64,000 nt of DNA, taken from Melioribacteraceae bacterium. Lineage in GTDB: Bacteria; Bacteroidota; Ignavibacteria; Ignavibacteriales; Melioribacteraceae. A model generated the notes under the pieces. It saw nothing but the letters and a program-made list of their open reading frames with translations, was not told the origin of the DNA and did not search any database. The translations under genes were made by a program, and so were the position numbers. Position 1 is the first letter of the stretch. Each line of letters opens with the position of its first letter. The stretch lies in NCBI GenBank assembly GCA_035362835.1, contig DAOSDY010000001.1, positions 62,001 through 126,000 on the forward strand. Reading direction: 5' to 3'. Below are positions 1-8,297 of this stretch, piece after piece.

Positions 1-581
1 TCAGGATCGCAGTTGGTGTCAACGATGGCAAATATCGGGATATTCAAGCGCAATGCTTCTTTGATAGAGATCGATTCTTTTTTAATATCTACAACAAAGA
101 GAGCGCCTGGCAATTTATTCATTGTTTCAACGCCGTCGAGAACTTTTCTGAGTTTATCCTTTTCGCGTGTTAAGAAGAGACGTTCTTTCTTTGTTATTTT
201 TTCGAATGTTCCGTCGCTTTCCATCTTTTCGATATTCTGAAGTCTCTTAATACTCTTACGGATAGTTGAAAAGTTTGTAAGCATTCCGCCGAGCCAACGT
301 TCGCTAACCCAGTTGCTGTCGGACCTTCTTGCTTCGTTTGCAATTGTTCCTTTTGCCTGTTTTTTAGTTCCAACAAAGAGGACGCGCTTTCCGGTCGATA
401 CAATTTCTGTCATCGCCTGGGCGGCAGCGTCGATTGACTGCTGGGTTTTCTTAAGATCAATTATATGGATCCCGTTCTTCTCCATGAAGATGTAAGGTTT
501 CATTTTCGGGTTCCATCTGCGGGTCAGGTGTCCGAAGTGTGCACCTGATTCAATGAGTTCTGTGAGTTCTACTCTAGACAT
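1..581 (-). CDS. rpsB: 30S ribosomal protein S2 (3' end beyond window)
   Basis: Small-subunit ribosomal protein S2. Reading leftward from an ATG at 581, the translation begins MSRVELTELIESGAHFGH and contains TRRWNPKMKPYIF, GTKKQAKGTI and ERWLGGMLTNF, all hallmark S2 segments. About 193 residues are inside the window; the C-terminal quarter is cut by the left edge. A GGAG Shine-Dalgarno lies five bases before the start. It follows rpsI by about 110 bases, the usual S13/S9/S2 order in this group; tsf would be expected next, outside the window. S2 identity is certain. Confidence 0.97.
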   Translation of the reverse strand, partial: MSRVELTELIESGAHFGHLTRRWNPKMKPYIFMEKNGIHIIDLKKTQQSIDAAAQAMTEIVSTGKRVLFVGTKKQAKGTIANEARRSDSNWVSERWLGGMLTNFSTIRKSIKRLQNIEKMESDGTFEKITKKERLFLTREKDKLRKVLDGVETMNKLPGALFVVDIKKESISIKEALRLNIPIFAIVDTNCDP

Positions 582-690
582 GTTTTCTCCGTTTGTCTTC
601 TACCCTCATCAACTTTGTCTTTCACCCCTTTTCAATGCGGGGCACGGTGACAAATCCGAGAGTATGGTTAATAAATATACTATTGTAAAA

Positions 691-1077
691 TTATCTCTTA
701 GAGAACTGGAATCTCTTTCTAGCTTTCTTCTGGCCGTATTTCTTTCTTTCAACCATTCTTGGATCTCTTTTCAGAAGTCCTTCCGATTTCAGTGAAGAAC
801 GGAATTCGGGATTGATCTCTTCAAGGGCTCTCGAGATACCAAGACGGACGGCATCGGACTGGCCTGAAATACCGCCTCCGTTAGTATTTGCATAAACATC
901 GTATTTGCCGAGTGTTTCTGTTGCAATGAACGGAAGCAGGAGATTATCTCTGTGCTCTTTCAAAGGGAAATATTTTTCAACTTCTTTATCGTTAACAGAA
1001 ATTTTTCCAGAACCGTTTCTTAAATAGACTCTGGCAACTGCATTTTTTCTTCTACCGACAAAAATTTTATCTGCCAT
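691..1077 (-). CDS. rpsI: 30S ribosomal protein S9
   Basis: Small-subunit ribosomal protein S9, 128 residues, a normal length for the family. The N-terminal GRRKNAVARVYLRNGSG and the basic C-terminal tail ending KKARKRFQFSKR, which reaches toward the P-site tRNA, are diagnostic. The start is an ATG with GGAG seven bases upstream. It begins 12 bases after rplM ends, so the two are co-transcribed. Expression is expected to follow the ribosomal promoter upstream of rplM. Confidence 0.98.
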   Translation of the reverse strand: MADKIFVGRRKNAVARVYLRNGSGKISVNDKEVEKYFPLKEHRDNLLLPFIATETLGKYDVYANTNGGGISGQSDAVRLGISRALEEINPEFRSSLKSEGLLKRDPRMVERKKYGQKKARKRFQFSKR

Positions 1078-1089
1078 TAAATCACTCCG

Positions 1090-1530
1090 TTATAAACTTA
1101 ATACTTCAGGTTTCTGAGCAGTATGAGGATGGGATTCGCCTGAATATACTTTTAATTTCTTGATTAATTTTTTACCGAGACGGGTTTTGGGAAGCATACC
1201 TTTTACAGCATTTTCAACAACAAACTCCGGCTTCTTTGCCATAACTTCCGCAAAACTCTTTACCTTAAGACCGCCTGGATACATTGAGTGTGAAATATAA
1301 TTTTTCAATGTTTCTCTTTTTCCGGTCATGCGGATTTTTTCAGCATTAATAATAACAACAAAGTCGCCCGTATCTGTATGAGGTGTAAAAATTGCTTTGT
1401 CTTTTCCCCTGATGATTCTTGCTACTTTAGTAGCCAATCTTCCTAAAACCTGATCTTTTGCATCAACAAGATACCATTTATGATTAGCATCTTCGGTTTT
1501 AATTGATTTAGTAATTCTTTCTTGCTTCAA
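1090..1530 (-). CDS. rplM: 50S ribosomal protein L13 (TTG start)
   Basis: Large-subunit ribosomal protein L13. WYLVDAKDQVLGRLAT, the TPHTDTGDFVV block and GMLPKTRLG are family signatures. The frame is open up to an ATG at 1572, but that start has no ribosome-binding site and adds about 14 residues absent from usual L13 proteins. A TTG at 1530 sits five bases after a perfect GGAGG (1536-1540) and gives a 146-residue protein of normal length, so I chose it. It is the first gene of the leftward ribosomal cluster; its promoter should lie in 1573-1687, shared divergently with the epimerase gene. Confidence 0.95.
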   Translation of the reverse strand: MKQERITKSIKTEDANHKWYLVDAKDQVLGRLATKVARIIRGKDKAIFTPHTDTGDFVVIINAEKIRMTGKRETLKNYISHSMYPGGLKVKSFAEVMAKKPEFVVENAVKGMLPKTRLGKKLIKKLKVYSGESHPHTAQKPEVLSL

Positions 1531-1687
1531 AACATCCTCCAAATGCGAAATTCTATTTTTCAAAGGTTTCAAATATATTTTTATACGGCAAGAATGTCAA
1601 GAAAGTGTTGATTTTTTAATAACTTACGGAAGATTTTTTTTAAGGCTCCGTAAATATACCGTATAAAAACCTAAAAAAGCGATAAAA

Positions 1688-2725
1688 ATGAAGATTTTAG
1701 TTACAGGGGGGGCAGGATTTTTAGGAATTAACCTGATACGGCACCTGCTGAAGAAAGGTTACGAACTCATTTCACTGGATATTGCCAACTTTGATTATAA
1801 GGATGTTAAAGATAAAATCCGTGTTATCAAAGGGGACATAAGGAATTCGAGTCTGGTCGGACAGTTGATGAAGGGCGTTGATTACGTCATTCATACAGCG
1901 GCTGCTCTTCCGCTCTACCCCGCCGATCAGATCCGCTCAATCGACATTGAAGGAACGCGACTGCTTCTTCATCAAGCCTACGAAAACTCGATTAAAAGAT
2001 TCATTCACATCTCTTCAACAGCTGTTTACGGAATACCAGACCATCACCCGATTTTTGAGACGGATAAACTAAAGGGAGTCGGCCCATACGGTGAAGCAAA
2101 AATTGAAGCAGAAAAGATCTGCCTGGAATTCAGGTCTAAAGGAATGTGTATTCCGATCTTACGACCGAAATCATTTATAGGTCCGGAACGGCTAGGCGTA
2201 TTTGCGCTTTTGTATGACTGGGCACACGACGGGAAAAATTTCCCTATGATCGGAAACGGAAAAAACCATTATCAATTACTCGACGTGGAAGATCTCTGCG
2301 ACGCGATTGAACAAACATTAATATTGCCGGAAAAAATTGTTAACAGTACTTTCAATATCGGCGCAAAGGAATTTACAACAATGAGGGAAGATTACCAGTC
2401 CGTGCTGGACTATGCCGGGCACGGTAAGAGAATAATCGGGCTTCCGGAAAAACCGGTTATACTTACTTTAAAGATTCTTGAGGCATTGAAATTATCACCA
2501 CTCTATAAATGGGTCTATGAAACTGCATCTAAGGACTCATTCGTTTCAATAGAAAAAGCCGAGAAGGTATTAGGATTTTCTCCCAAGTACTCCAACAAAG
2601 ATGCGTTGATAAGAAATTATAAGTGGTACCTCGAGAATATGGAATCGTTTAGAGATAAGTCGGGCATTAGCCACCGTGTTCCGTGGAGGCAGGGGATCTT
2701 AAAGATGGCAAAATGGTTTTTTTAG
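1688..2725 (+). CDS. NAD-dependent epimerase/dehydratase (extended SDR)
   Basis: Extended short-chain dehydrogenase/reductase, 345 residues, probably acting on a nucleotide sugar or related substrate. The N-terminal TGGAGFLGINLIRHL is the NAD-binding Rossmann glycine motif, and PYGEAKIEAEK holds the catalytic Tyr-x-x-x-Lys pair; HISSTAVYG supplies the conserved serine/threonine. The C-terminal substrate domain ends with a conserved NYKWYLENM segment. It is a single gene, divergent from rplM, with a weak ribosome-binding site. Substrate specificity cannot be read from sequence. Confidence 0.85.
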   Translation: MKILVTGGAGFLGINLIRHLLKKGYELISLDIANFDYKDVKDKIRVIKGDIRNSSLVGQLMKGVDYVIHTAAALPLYPADQIRSIDIEGTRLLLHQAYENSIKRFIHISSTAVYGIPDHHPIFETDKLKGVGPYGEAKIEAEKICLEFRSKGMCIPILRPKSFIGPERLGVFALLYDWAHDGKNFPMIGNGKNHYQLLDVEDLCDAIEQTLILPEKIVNSTFNIGAKEFTTMREDYQSVLDYAGHGKRIIGLPEKPVILTLKILEALKLSPLYKWVYETASKDSFVSIEKAEKVLGFSPKYSNKDALIRNYKWYLENMESFRDKSGISHRVPWRQGILKMAKWFF

Positions 2726-2817
2726 CGCACAATAAAAGTTAAAGGACAGATTCTATATTCTGCCCACTTTTTTATTTATATTTGCACCTGATTAATAAAA
2801 ACAATAAAGGAATAAAG

Positions 2818-3864
2818 ATGGCAACAAAAAAGGATTTCTTAAAAGAGATTATTCAACATATAGACATTAAGGAGCATAATGTAATTAAGCTTGTAGATTC
2901 CATGGAAAACATGGCGTTCACTGCGAGAGATTTAAACCGTGCGGCACGGATTTACGAGACGATGCTGAAGGACGATAATTGTTCGGTAATATTAACTCTC
3001 GCCGGGAGTTTATTCAGTGCCGGATTAAAGAGAGTAGTATTCGATCTTGTAAACAACAATATGGTTGACGCAATTGTCTCCACAGGCGCTATTATGGTTG
3101 ATCAGGATTTCTTTGAGGCACTCGGTTTTAAACATTACATCGGCTCCCCATTCGTCGATGATAATCTGATGCGGGATCTTCACATAGACCGTATTTACGA
3201 TACCTTTATTGATGAGGATGAATTAAGGATTTGCGACGATACAACAGCAAAGATATTCGATTCGCTTGAGCCCCGTCCTTATTCCTCCCGCGAACTCCTT
3301 TGGCATTTCGGTAAATACCTGGAAGATAACGGCGGACCGAAAGTGGAAGACTCAGTAATCTGGGCCGCATATAAGAACAATGTACCGATCTTTGTGCCGG
3401 CATTTTCGGACTGTTCCGCAGGATTCGGAATTGTAATGCATCAGCACAACAATCCAGATAAACACGTTTCGTTCGATTCAGGAAAAGATTTTTACGAACT
3501 GACACAGATAAAGCTGAAGACAAAAGAGACAGGTATCTTCATGATCGGCGGCGGAGTACCAAAGAACTTTACACAGGATATAGTAGTAGCCGCAGATATT
3601 CTGCAGGAAGAAGCACCGATGCACAAATATGCTATTCAGATTACTGTTGCAGACGTCCGGGACGGAGCCCTTTCAAGTTCAACATTGAAAGAAGCCAGTT
3701 CATGGGGTAAAGTTGAAACAACATTTGAGCAGATGGTCTATTCGGAAGCAACGCTTGCTATGCCTCTGATTGCAGGATATGCATATCATAAAGGTGTCTG
3801 GAAAAACAGAAAGAAGAGAGAATTTCAGAAATTATTTTCGAAGGAAAGTGTAGGAGTAAAGTAA
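2818..3864 (+). CDS. Deoxyhypusine synthase family protein
   Basis: Protein of 348 residues in the deoxyhypusine synthase (DHS) family. Eukaryotic DHS transfers the aminobutyl group of spermidine to a lysine of eIF5A; bacteria lack eIF5A, and some bacterial relatives make homospermidine instead. The GGGVPKNF segment with Lys249 matches the position of the catalytic lysine in human DHS, and SSWGKV near the C-terminus matches the family NAD/spermidine region. The frame extends to a TTG at 2782, but the ATG at 2818 has AAAGG seven bases upstream and is preferred. A strong terminator follows. The family is clear; the polyamine product is inferred. Confidence 0.85.
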   Translation: MATKKDFLKEIIQHIDIKEHNVIKLVDSMENMAFTARDLNRAARIYETMLKDDNCSVILTLAGSLFSAGLKRVVFDLVNNNMVDAIVSTGAIMVDQDFFEALGFKHYIGSPFVDDNLMRDLHIDRIYDTFIDEDELRICDDTTAKIFDSLEPRPYSSRELLWHFGKYLEDNGGPKVEDSVIWAAYKNNVPIFVPAFSDCSAGFGIVMHQHNNPDKHVSFDSGKDFYELTQIKLKTKETGIFMIGGGVPKNFTQDIVVAADILQEEAPMHKYAIQITVADVRDGALSSSTLKEASSWGKVETTFEQMVYSEATLAMPLIAGYAYHKGVWKNRKKREFQKLFSKESVGVK

Positions 3865-3890
3865 TCCGAATTATTATTAATTATGAATAG

Positions 3891-3925
3891 AATCCCCCTC
3901 CCTGAAAAGGAGGGGGATTTTTTTT
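3891..3925 (+). terminator. Rho-independent terminator after DHS-like gene
   Basis: An 11 bp perfect stem, AATCCCCCTCC (3891-3901) with GGAGGGGGATT (3909-3919), loop CTGAAAA, runs into a row of T residues to 3925. It ends the rightward DHS-like transcript and separates it from the converging protease gene. Confidence 0.93.
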
Positions 3926-6218
3926 ACTTCATTAAAACCATTTTCTTTGTCTGGATAAAATCACCCGAAGAGATTGTATAGAAGTAGACACCGCTCGATA
4001 CTCTTCTGCCGTGATCGTCAGTTGCATTCCAGTAGATTTTATGATTTCCTGCTGTACGATCCTCACTCATTAGAGTTTTGATCTCCTTACCGAGAACATC
4101 ATAAACCTTAATCTGAACATTGCCAGACTTGGGCAGACTGAAACTGATTACTGTTTCAGGATTGAAAGGATTAGGATAGTTCTGCTCAAGAGAGTAAGCA
4201 ACGGGCAAAAGTTCAACTTCTTCAGTACCAATTCCAGTTGGAATTTCGACTATTGCTCTAATTCTATTTAGCCATATATTGCCGGCACCATCAGTGAAAT
4301 AAATCCATGTTCCTGTACTTGGTCTGTAGAAAATACTATTTCCGAACGTAGTACCAGGTTTTTTTGCAAGCAAAACCATAGTTCCACCATTTGAAGCATT
4401 TGCAGCAATCTGAAAAACAATTAAGAAACGATTAACAGTACTAATGTTCTGGTTCGCTACGTCAATTTCTATCCAACTGCCGGTAGTATTCGGATTGGTA
4501 GCAGTGATTGAAGTTGATAATTTGGAACCAAGTGGTGCGGCAGAACTTCCAGTATAACTCCAAACTTCTCCGGGTAACGAATTATTATTACTATTGAGAT
4601 AAACTTTAATCTTATTTAATCTGCTACTACTTACTCCTTCAAAAACGACCCCTTGTTTAGAATTAGCTTCTATACCAATGGTATACGAATCATTATAAGG
4701 TGTATCATATGCTAATTCAGTCGTTGAGTTTGTAACCGTACCCGAAGATGTATAAGAAAAATTATGAGGTCCCTTATCGTTATCTAAAGCACCCAAGCTA
4801 ACATTATTGTAATAAATTACAAATGTGACTTCATTGAAGGTTGTCCCGAAATCAGGGACTGAAAATGTGGTGTTTAGCGGAACGTTTACAACTTCAGTGG
4901 TTCCAGTACCGATTTTCATAGCTCTTACTTTAATACCACTATTTCCAAAGTTATTAAAGGTAATATTCAAATTTGACCCACCTTTATAAGTCAAATATCG
5001 TGCGCCATATTTATAGACATTATCTGTTGTAAGTGATACGTTGGGATTTACTATTAATAATGAAGATGATTTTTGTTGATTCGCAAGTGTATATCCGAAC
5101 TTACTATTATAAGAAACATTGTGAAGATAATTTGCAACAAACCAATCTTCAATAATATCAGCAAATCTTCTTGAAGAACTTGGAGACATAGTCATTAGTG
5201 CTGTATTAATCCCGTTAATATCCGTAATCTTATTCTGATGATACTTTCTAAAAAATTCATCACCGAATTGTTCTTTTAGGTATAATGAAAACCGCGCAGC
5301 TCTAGAATAATCAATAAGTACATCGTTGCCATCTCTCCACTCAAATAGAAACTGATTTGGTTCAACTGCAAAACGGTCGGTAGATCTAAGTTGATAACCA
5401 TTGATAAATGATGCTAGCTCCGACATAGACTCATTTATAAAAGTTTGAGAAGTAGTCCCAGTTCCCCGGAACGATTCCCAATGAATCATATGCTGAAATT
5501 CGTGGGCAGTTATTGACAACCCCGTTTCGAGGCTACTATTGCCAGTGGCTGTCTTGAGATTTAATGGGTTTGCATCGAGATAAAAAACTTCTGCTTTATT
5601 ACTATTGGATGCATTACCCTGATTATAGCTGTAAAAATATCCTGCTGTATAAGCTCCTCCTTCAGTATAACCATCAATAACATCCAGTATCAGAATTATT
5701 ATTCGCTGATCGAGGTCTACGTTGGGTGGATTACCAAAAAATTCAACATTCGTGTCATAAATCCCCTTAGTCGAATTAGGAAGAGCATTTTTTGAATCAA
5801 AAGCTTCTAATATTTTATTGACTGCAGCCTGATCGACTCTTCCGTTATTCCACTGTGCGTCTTCAACAAAAATGTAGCAATTATCACCAACAGCACGACA
5901 TGTAGCCGGAGTTTGATAAAAACTTATTATTGTTCCTGATAAATCATGAGCCCACCAGCCATCGGAATAAGGTCCTTTTGAACCTACATTAAAATTCCAT
6001 GCCACTTTCCCCAGCCGCGGAGGAACCGGTTCTATATTATTTAAGTCAATTCCAGCAGCTTTACTAAGCTTTTCGAGCAGCGGGCGGGGGTCAACCGGAT
6101 AACCTTCCTGTGAATTAATTGTCTCCTGAGTAATTACTGCTGCAGAAGACTGAGCAAACGAGGTAGTATAAAAAAACGACACAACAAGAAGAAACAGGAT
6201 TTTATATTTCAGCTTCAT
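3924..6218 (-). CDS. Secreted zinc metallopeptidase with T9SS sorting domain
   Basis: Secreted protein of 764 residues. Residues 1-22 form a signal peptide ending FAQ. A zinc-peptidase motif HEFQH is at 239-243, followed by INESMSELAS (about 261-270), where a third metal-binding glutamate could lie; the surrounding layout resembles M30/hyicolysin- or M6-like peptidases, but the exact family is uncertain. The last ~100 residues are a type IX secretion C-terminal domain starting EQNYPNPFNPETVISF and ending FIQTKKMVLMK, predicting export across the outer membrane and cleavage or anchoring at the surface. The middle (about 380-660) looks like beta-rich accessory domains. It stands alone, with AAAGAG upstream of the ATG. 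Confidence 0.87.
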   Translation of the reverse strand: MKLKYKILFLLVVSFFYTTSFAQSSAAVITQETINSQEGYPVDPRPLLEKLSKAAGIDLNNIEPVPPRLGKVAWNFNVGSKGPYSDGWWAHDLSGTIISFYQTPATCRAVGDNCYIFVEDAQWNNGRVDQAAVNKILEAFDSKNALPNSTKGIYDTNVEFFGNPPNVDLDQRIIILILDVIDGYTEGGAYTAGYFYSYNQGNASNSNKAEVFYLDANPLNLKTATGNSSLETGLSITAHEFQHMIHWESFRGTGTTSQTFINESMSELASFINGYQLRSTDRFAVEPNQFLFEWRDGNDVLIDYSRAARFSLYLKEQFGDEFFRKYHQNKITDINGINTALMTMSPSSSRRFADIIEDWFVANYLHNVSYNSKFGYTLANQQKSSSLLIVNPNVSLTTDNVYKYGARYLTYKGGSNLNITFNNFGNSGIKVRAMKIGTGTTEVVNVPLNTTFSVPDFGTTFNEVTFVIYYNNVSLGALDNDKGPHNFSYTSSGTVTNSTTELAYDTPYNDSYTIGIEANSKQGVVFEGVSSSRLNKIKVYLNSNNNSLPGEVWSYTGSSAAPLGSKLSTSITATNPNTTGSWIEIDVANQNISTVNRFLIVFQIAANASNGGTMVLLAKKPGTTFGNSIFYRPSTGTWIYFTDGAGNIWLNRIRAIVEIPTGIGTEEVELLPVAYSLEQNYPNPFNPETVISFSLPKSGNVQIKVYDVLGKEIKTLMSEDRTAGNHKIYWNATDDHGRRVSSGVYFYTISSGDFIQTKKMVLMK

Positions 6219-6240
6219 ATTATACTCTTTAATATTTTAA

Positions 6241-6558
6241 TTATTTGTTAATTGGGAGTGCAGATTCAACCATAAGAACGGGTATACCGAGCTGGTCTAC
6301 TCTGCTTTCTGTAAACTCTATTGCATATCTGCTTCCCTGTTTATTCCACAGCTCCTTCCGGAGGATATCATCGCATTCGAGAAGATATATTTTGGAGTTG
6401 TCGAGCTTTAAAGCCAATTGTGTAAAAGGTTCATTCCCGACAATCACAATTTCCCCTTTCAAAGTAATCTTATCATTCTCACCGCAGTTGCAGCATGCAG
6501 AAAGACCGATAGAAAATAAAGTGAGTGTAATTAAAGAGAGAAGAATTTTCTTTTTCAT
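6241..6558 (-). CDS. Small putative lipoprotein
   Basis: Protein of 105 residues with a lipoprotein signal peptide: a basic start MKKK, a hydrophobic stretch, and the lipobox LSAC with Cys22 as the lipidated residue. The mature part begins CCNCGEND, with two further cysteines near the anchor, then about 75 residues of mixed beta-rich sequence. I do not recognise a domain. It lies 22 bases upstream of the T9SS protease gene on the same strand and could be co-transcribed. AAGGA precedes the ATG. Confidence 0.7.
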   Translation of the reverse strand: MKKKILLSLITLTLFSIGLSACCNCGENDKITLKGEIVIVGNEPFTQLALKLDNSKIYLLECDDILRKELWNKQGSRYAIEFTESRVDQLGIPVLMVESALPINK

Positions 6559-6706
6559 TTCATTTCCTTTTAGTCCGGTTTCAAAATAATAATTTCCGTT
6601 TCTAAAAAAAAGAGAACTTAAATGGTCAAATCAAATATGTGACACGGATTAAAAAGAACTGTCTTATTGTTTCCGTGATGTTCAAACAAAAAGAATTAAC
6701 AGAACG

Positions 6707-7171
6707 TTAATTGTGTTTTACAGAGTCGCCGGATACCAGTTCAAAGAGCTCACTTTCGGAGCCGAGAAGATCTTTTAGAGTAAGGTCTTTAACTACAGAA
6801 TTAACGGAGTCCTGGATTATTTTCCAGAGCGACCGTACGGAACAATCGATAGAATTGGTACAAAGATCTCCGGCACCCGAATGATTCCGGCAGAATGAAT
6901 CGTCGTATAGTTTACCGCCAAGGACATAGAGGACCTGATCGACTTTAATTTCCTCCGGAGCTTTCGATAAAGTGTATCCGCCGAACTGTCCGCGACCGGC
7001 GGTTAAGAATCCTCCGAGGCGCAATACCCGGAGGATCTTACCCGTATTATGTTCGGAAATACCTTCACTCCGACTTATCTCGGGAATGGTTAAGGACTTA
7101 CCTACATGATAGAATTTAGCAATTCTTAGAAGGCACCTTAAACCGTATTCTTCCTGTGCACTGAATTTCAT
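6707..7171 (-). CDS. Rrf2-family transcriptional regulator (SUF-associated)
   Basis: Winged-helix regulator of 154 residues. MKFSAQEEYGLRCLLRIA and LTIPEISRSEGISEHNTGKIL form the Rrf2 DNA-binding domain, followed by GGFLTAGRGQFGGYTL, the wing. Three cysteines, Cys94, Cys104 and Cys110 (CRNHSGAGDLC then TNSIDC), sit where IscR-type proteins bind a 2Fe-2S cluster, although the first spacing is longer than in IscR. It is the last gene of the SUF locus and most likely senses Fe-S status and controls that operon. The ribosome-binding site is weak and a hexamer repeat lies just upstream. Confidence 0.88.
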   Translation of the reverse strand: MKFSAQEEYGLRCLLRIAKFYHVGKSLTIPEISRSEGISEHNTGKILRVLRLGGFLTAGRGQFGGYTLSKAPEEIKVDQVLYVLGGKLYDDSFCRNHSGAGDLCTNSIDCSVRSLWKIIQDSVNSVVKDLTLKDLLGSESELFELVSGDSVKHN

Positions 7172-7204
7172 ATTATCATTTAATTTCTGTTTACCTGTTT
7201 GGTT

Positions 7205-7264
7205 AAGAGCAAGAGCAGGATCATAAACAGGATCATGATCATGAGCAAGATCAGGATCAAGAAA
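7205..7264. repeat. Degenerate hexanucleotide tandem repeat
   Basis: Nine to ten consecutive six-base units between the bacilliredoxin and Rrf2 genes: AAGAGC twice, AGGATC, ATAAAC, AGGATC, ATGATC, ATGAGC, AAGATC, AGGATC, then a decayed AAGAAA. The period is exact with no indels, while individual positions vary. It is about 35 bases upstream of the Rrf2 start, so copy-number change could alter its leader. Confidence 0.85.
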
Positions 7265-7293
7265 TTTAAAAAAGACTATTCCTTATTACTTAA

Positions 7294-7830
7294 TTAATTT
7301 TTATTCATCGGTATTTTAGAGCCGCACATTTTTGCATGGATTAATTCATCGTATTTTTCTTTAGGAATTGACGGGCCCTCCTTAGAGCAATACTTCTCGA
7401 AAACCATTTTAAGGTCATCGGCAATTTCCTCCGGTCCCCTTCCTTCAATATGATGACGGGGCATCATAAAAAGGACTTCGCCGTTTTTCAATAAGGCTAT
7501 TGAAGGTGAAGAAGGCGGAAAGTTTGGAAGAAATTTTCCTCTAAAGTGATCTACTGCATCCCTATCCTGTCCGGCGAAGACCGTTACAAATTTATCCGGG
7601 ATTATATTATTCTGAAGCGCGAGAGTAACGCCGGGACGAGCACTGCCCGCGGCGCAGCCGCATACAGAATTGATCATAACAAGAACTGTCTGATCATTTT
7701 TCTGGGACAGGGTTTCCTCAACAGTTTGAGGTGTCAGCATCTCTTCGAACCCGACATAGACTAATTCATCCCTCATCGGTTGAACAGCTTCCGGGTCGTA
7801 TATTGGAGGTTTTTGATTTATTGTGAACAT
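7294..7830 (-). CDS. BrxA/BrxB family bacilliredoxin
   Basis: Bacilliredoxin of the YphP/YqiW family (178 residues), thought to remove bacillithiol from protein cysteines. The CGC active-site motif lies in MINSVCGCAAGSARPG, and PPSSPSIALLKNGE and MPRHHIEGR are family-conserved. A bshA gene for bacillithiol synthesis is also present in the window (about 44.8 kb), so thiol and enzyme fit together. It sits between the DUF59 gene and the Rrf2 regulator at the downstream end of the SUF locus, suggesting a thiol-repair role linked to Fe-S assembly. AAAGGA lies seven bases before the ATG. Confidence 0.93.
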   Translation of the reverse strand: MFTINQKPPIYDPEAVQPMRDELVYVGFEEMLTPQTVEETLSQKNDQTVLVMINSVCGCAAGSARPGVTLALQNNIIPDKFVTVFAGQDRDAVDHFRGKFLPNFPPSSPSIALLKNGEVLFMMPRHHIEGRGPEEIADDLKMVFEKYCSKEGPSIPKEKYDELIHAKMCGSKIPMNKN

Positions 7831-7904
7831 TATTAGATCCTTTCTTAATACATTTTAGATAATGCCGCATTTATCCGGCACAATTAAATATTTCAATTTA
7901 GAAA

Positions 7905-8222
7905 TCAGAGGAATCCAAGTTCAAGCTTTGCTTCTTCGCTCATATTATCCATACTCCATGCAGGTTCCCATACAAGGTCGACATAAACGTCATGAACACC
8001 TTTAACTTTTTTGACCTTCTCTTTTACCTCTGGAGGCAGAGTACCGGCAACAGGGCAAGCAGGAGAAGTTAAAGTCATCTTAACGTAAATATTTGCCTCA
8101 TCATCAATTCTTATTTCATAGATAAGACCCAGTTCCCAGATATCCACTGGGATCTCTGGATCAAAACAGGTCTTAAGCTGAGCGATTATATCCTGTTCTA
8201 ATTTCCCTTTGTCAATCATCAT
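7905..8222 (-). CDS. DUF59/MIP18-family Fe-S assembly factor (SufT-like)
   Basis: Small protein of 105 residues in the MIP18/DUF59 family, which helps mature Fe-S proteins. DPEIPVDIWELGLIYEI and MTLTSPACPVAGTLPPEV, with the conserved cysteine, are diagnostic. It lies downstream of sufS in the SUF operon. Two adjacent ATG codons are possible starts; AAGGA is better spaced for the second, at 8219. Confidence 0.92.
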   Translation of the reverse strand: MMIDKGKLEQDIIAQLKTCFDPEIPVDIWELGLIYEIRIDDEANIYVKMTLTSPACPVAGTLPPEVKEKVKKVKGVHDVYVDLVWEPAWSMDNMSEEAKLELGFL

Positions 8223-8297
8223 AGTTCCTTTTAATCAATTTTAATATTTGTCAATTCATTACTCTTTAATTCAGTAATGAGGCCAATTAAAAATATT

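Noticed and set aside
13..495. Short rightward open frames at the left edge
   Set aside because: They lie antisense to rpsB, which is clearly coding on the other strand.
7205..7264. CRISPR-like array
   Set aside because: Units are only six bases with no spacers, and no cas gene is nearby.
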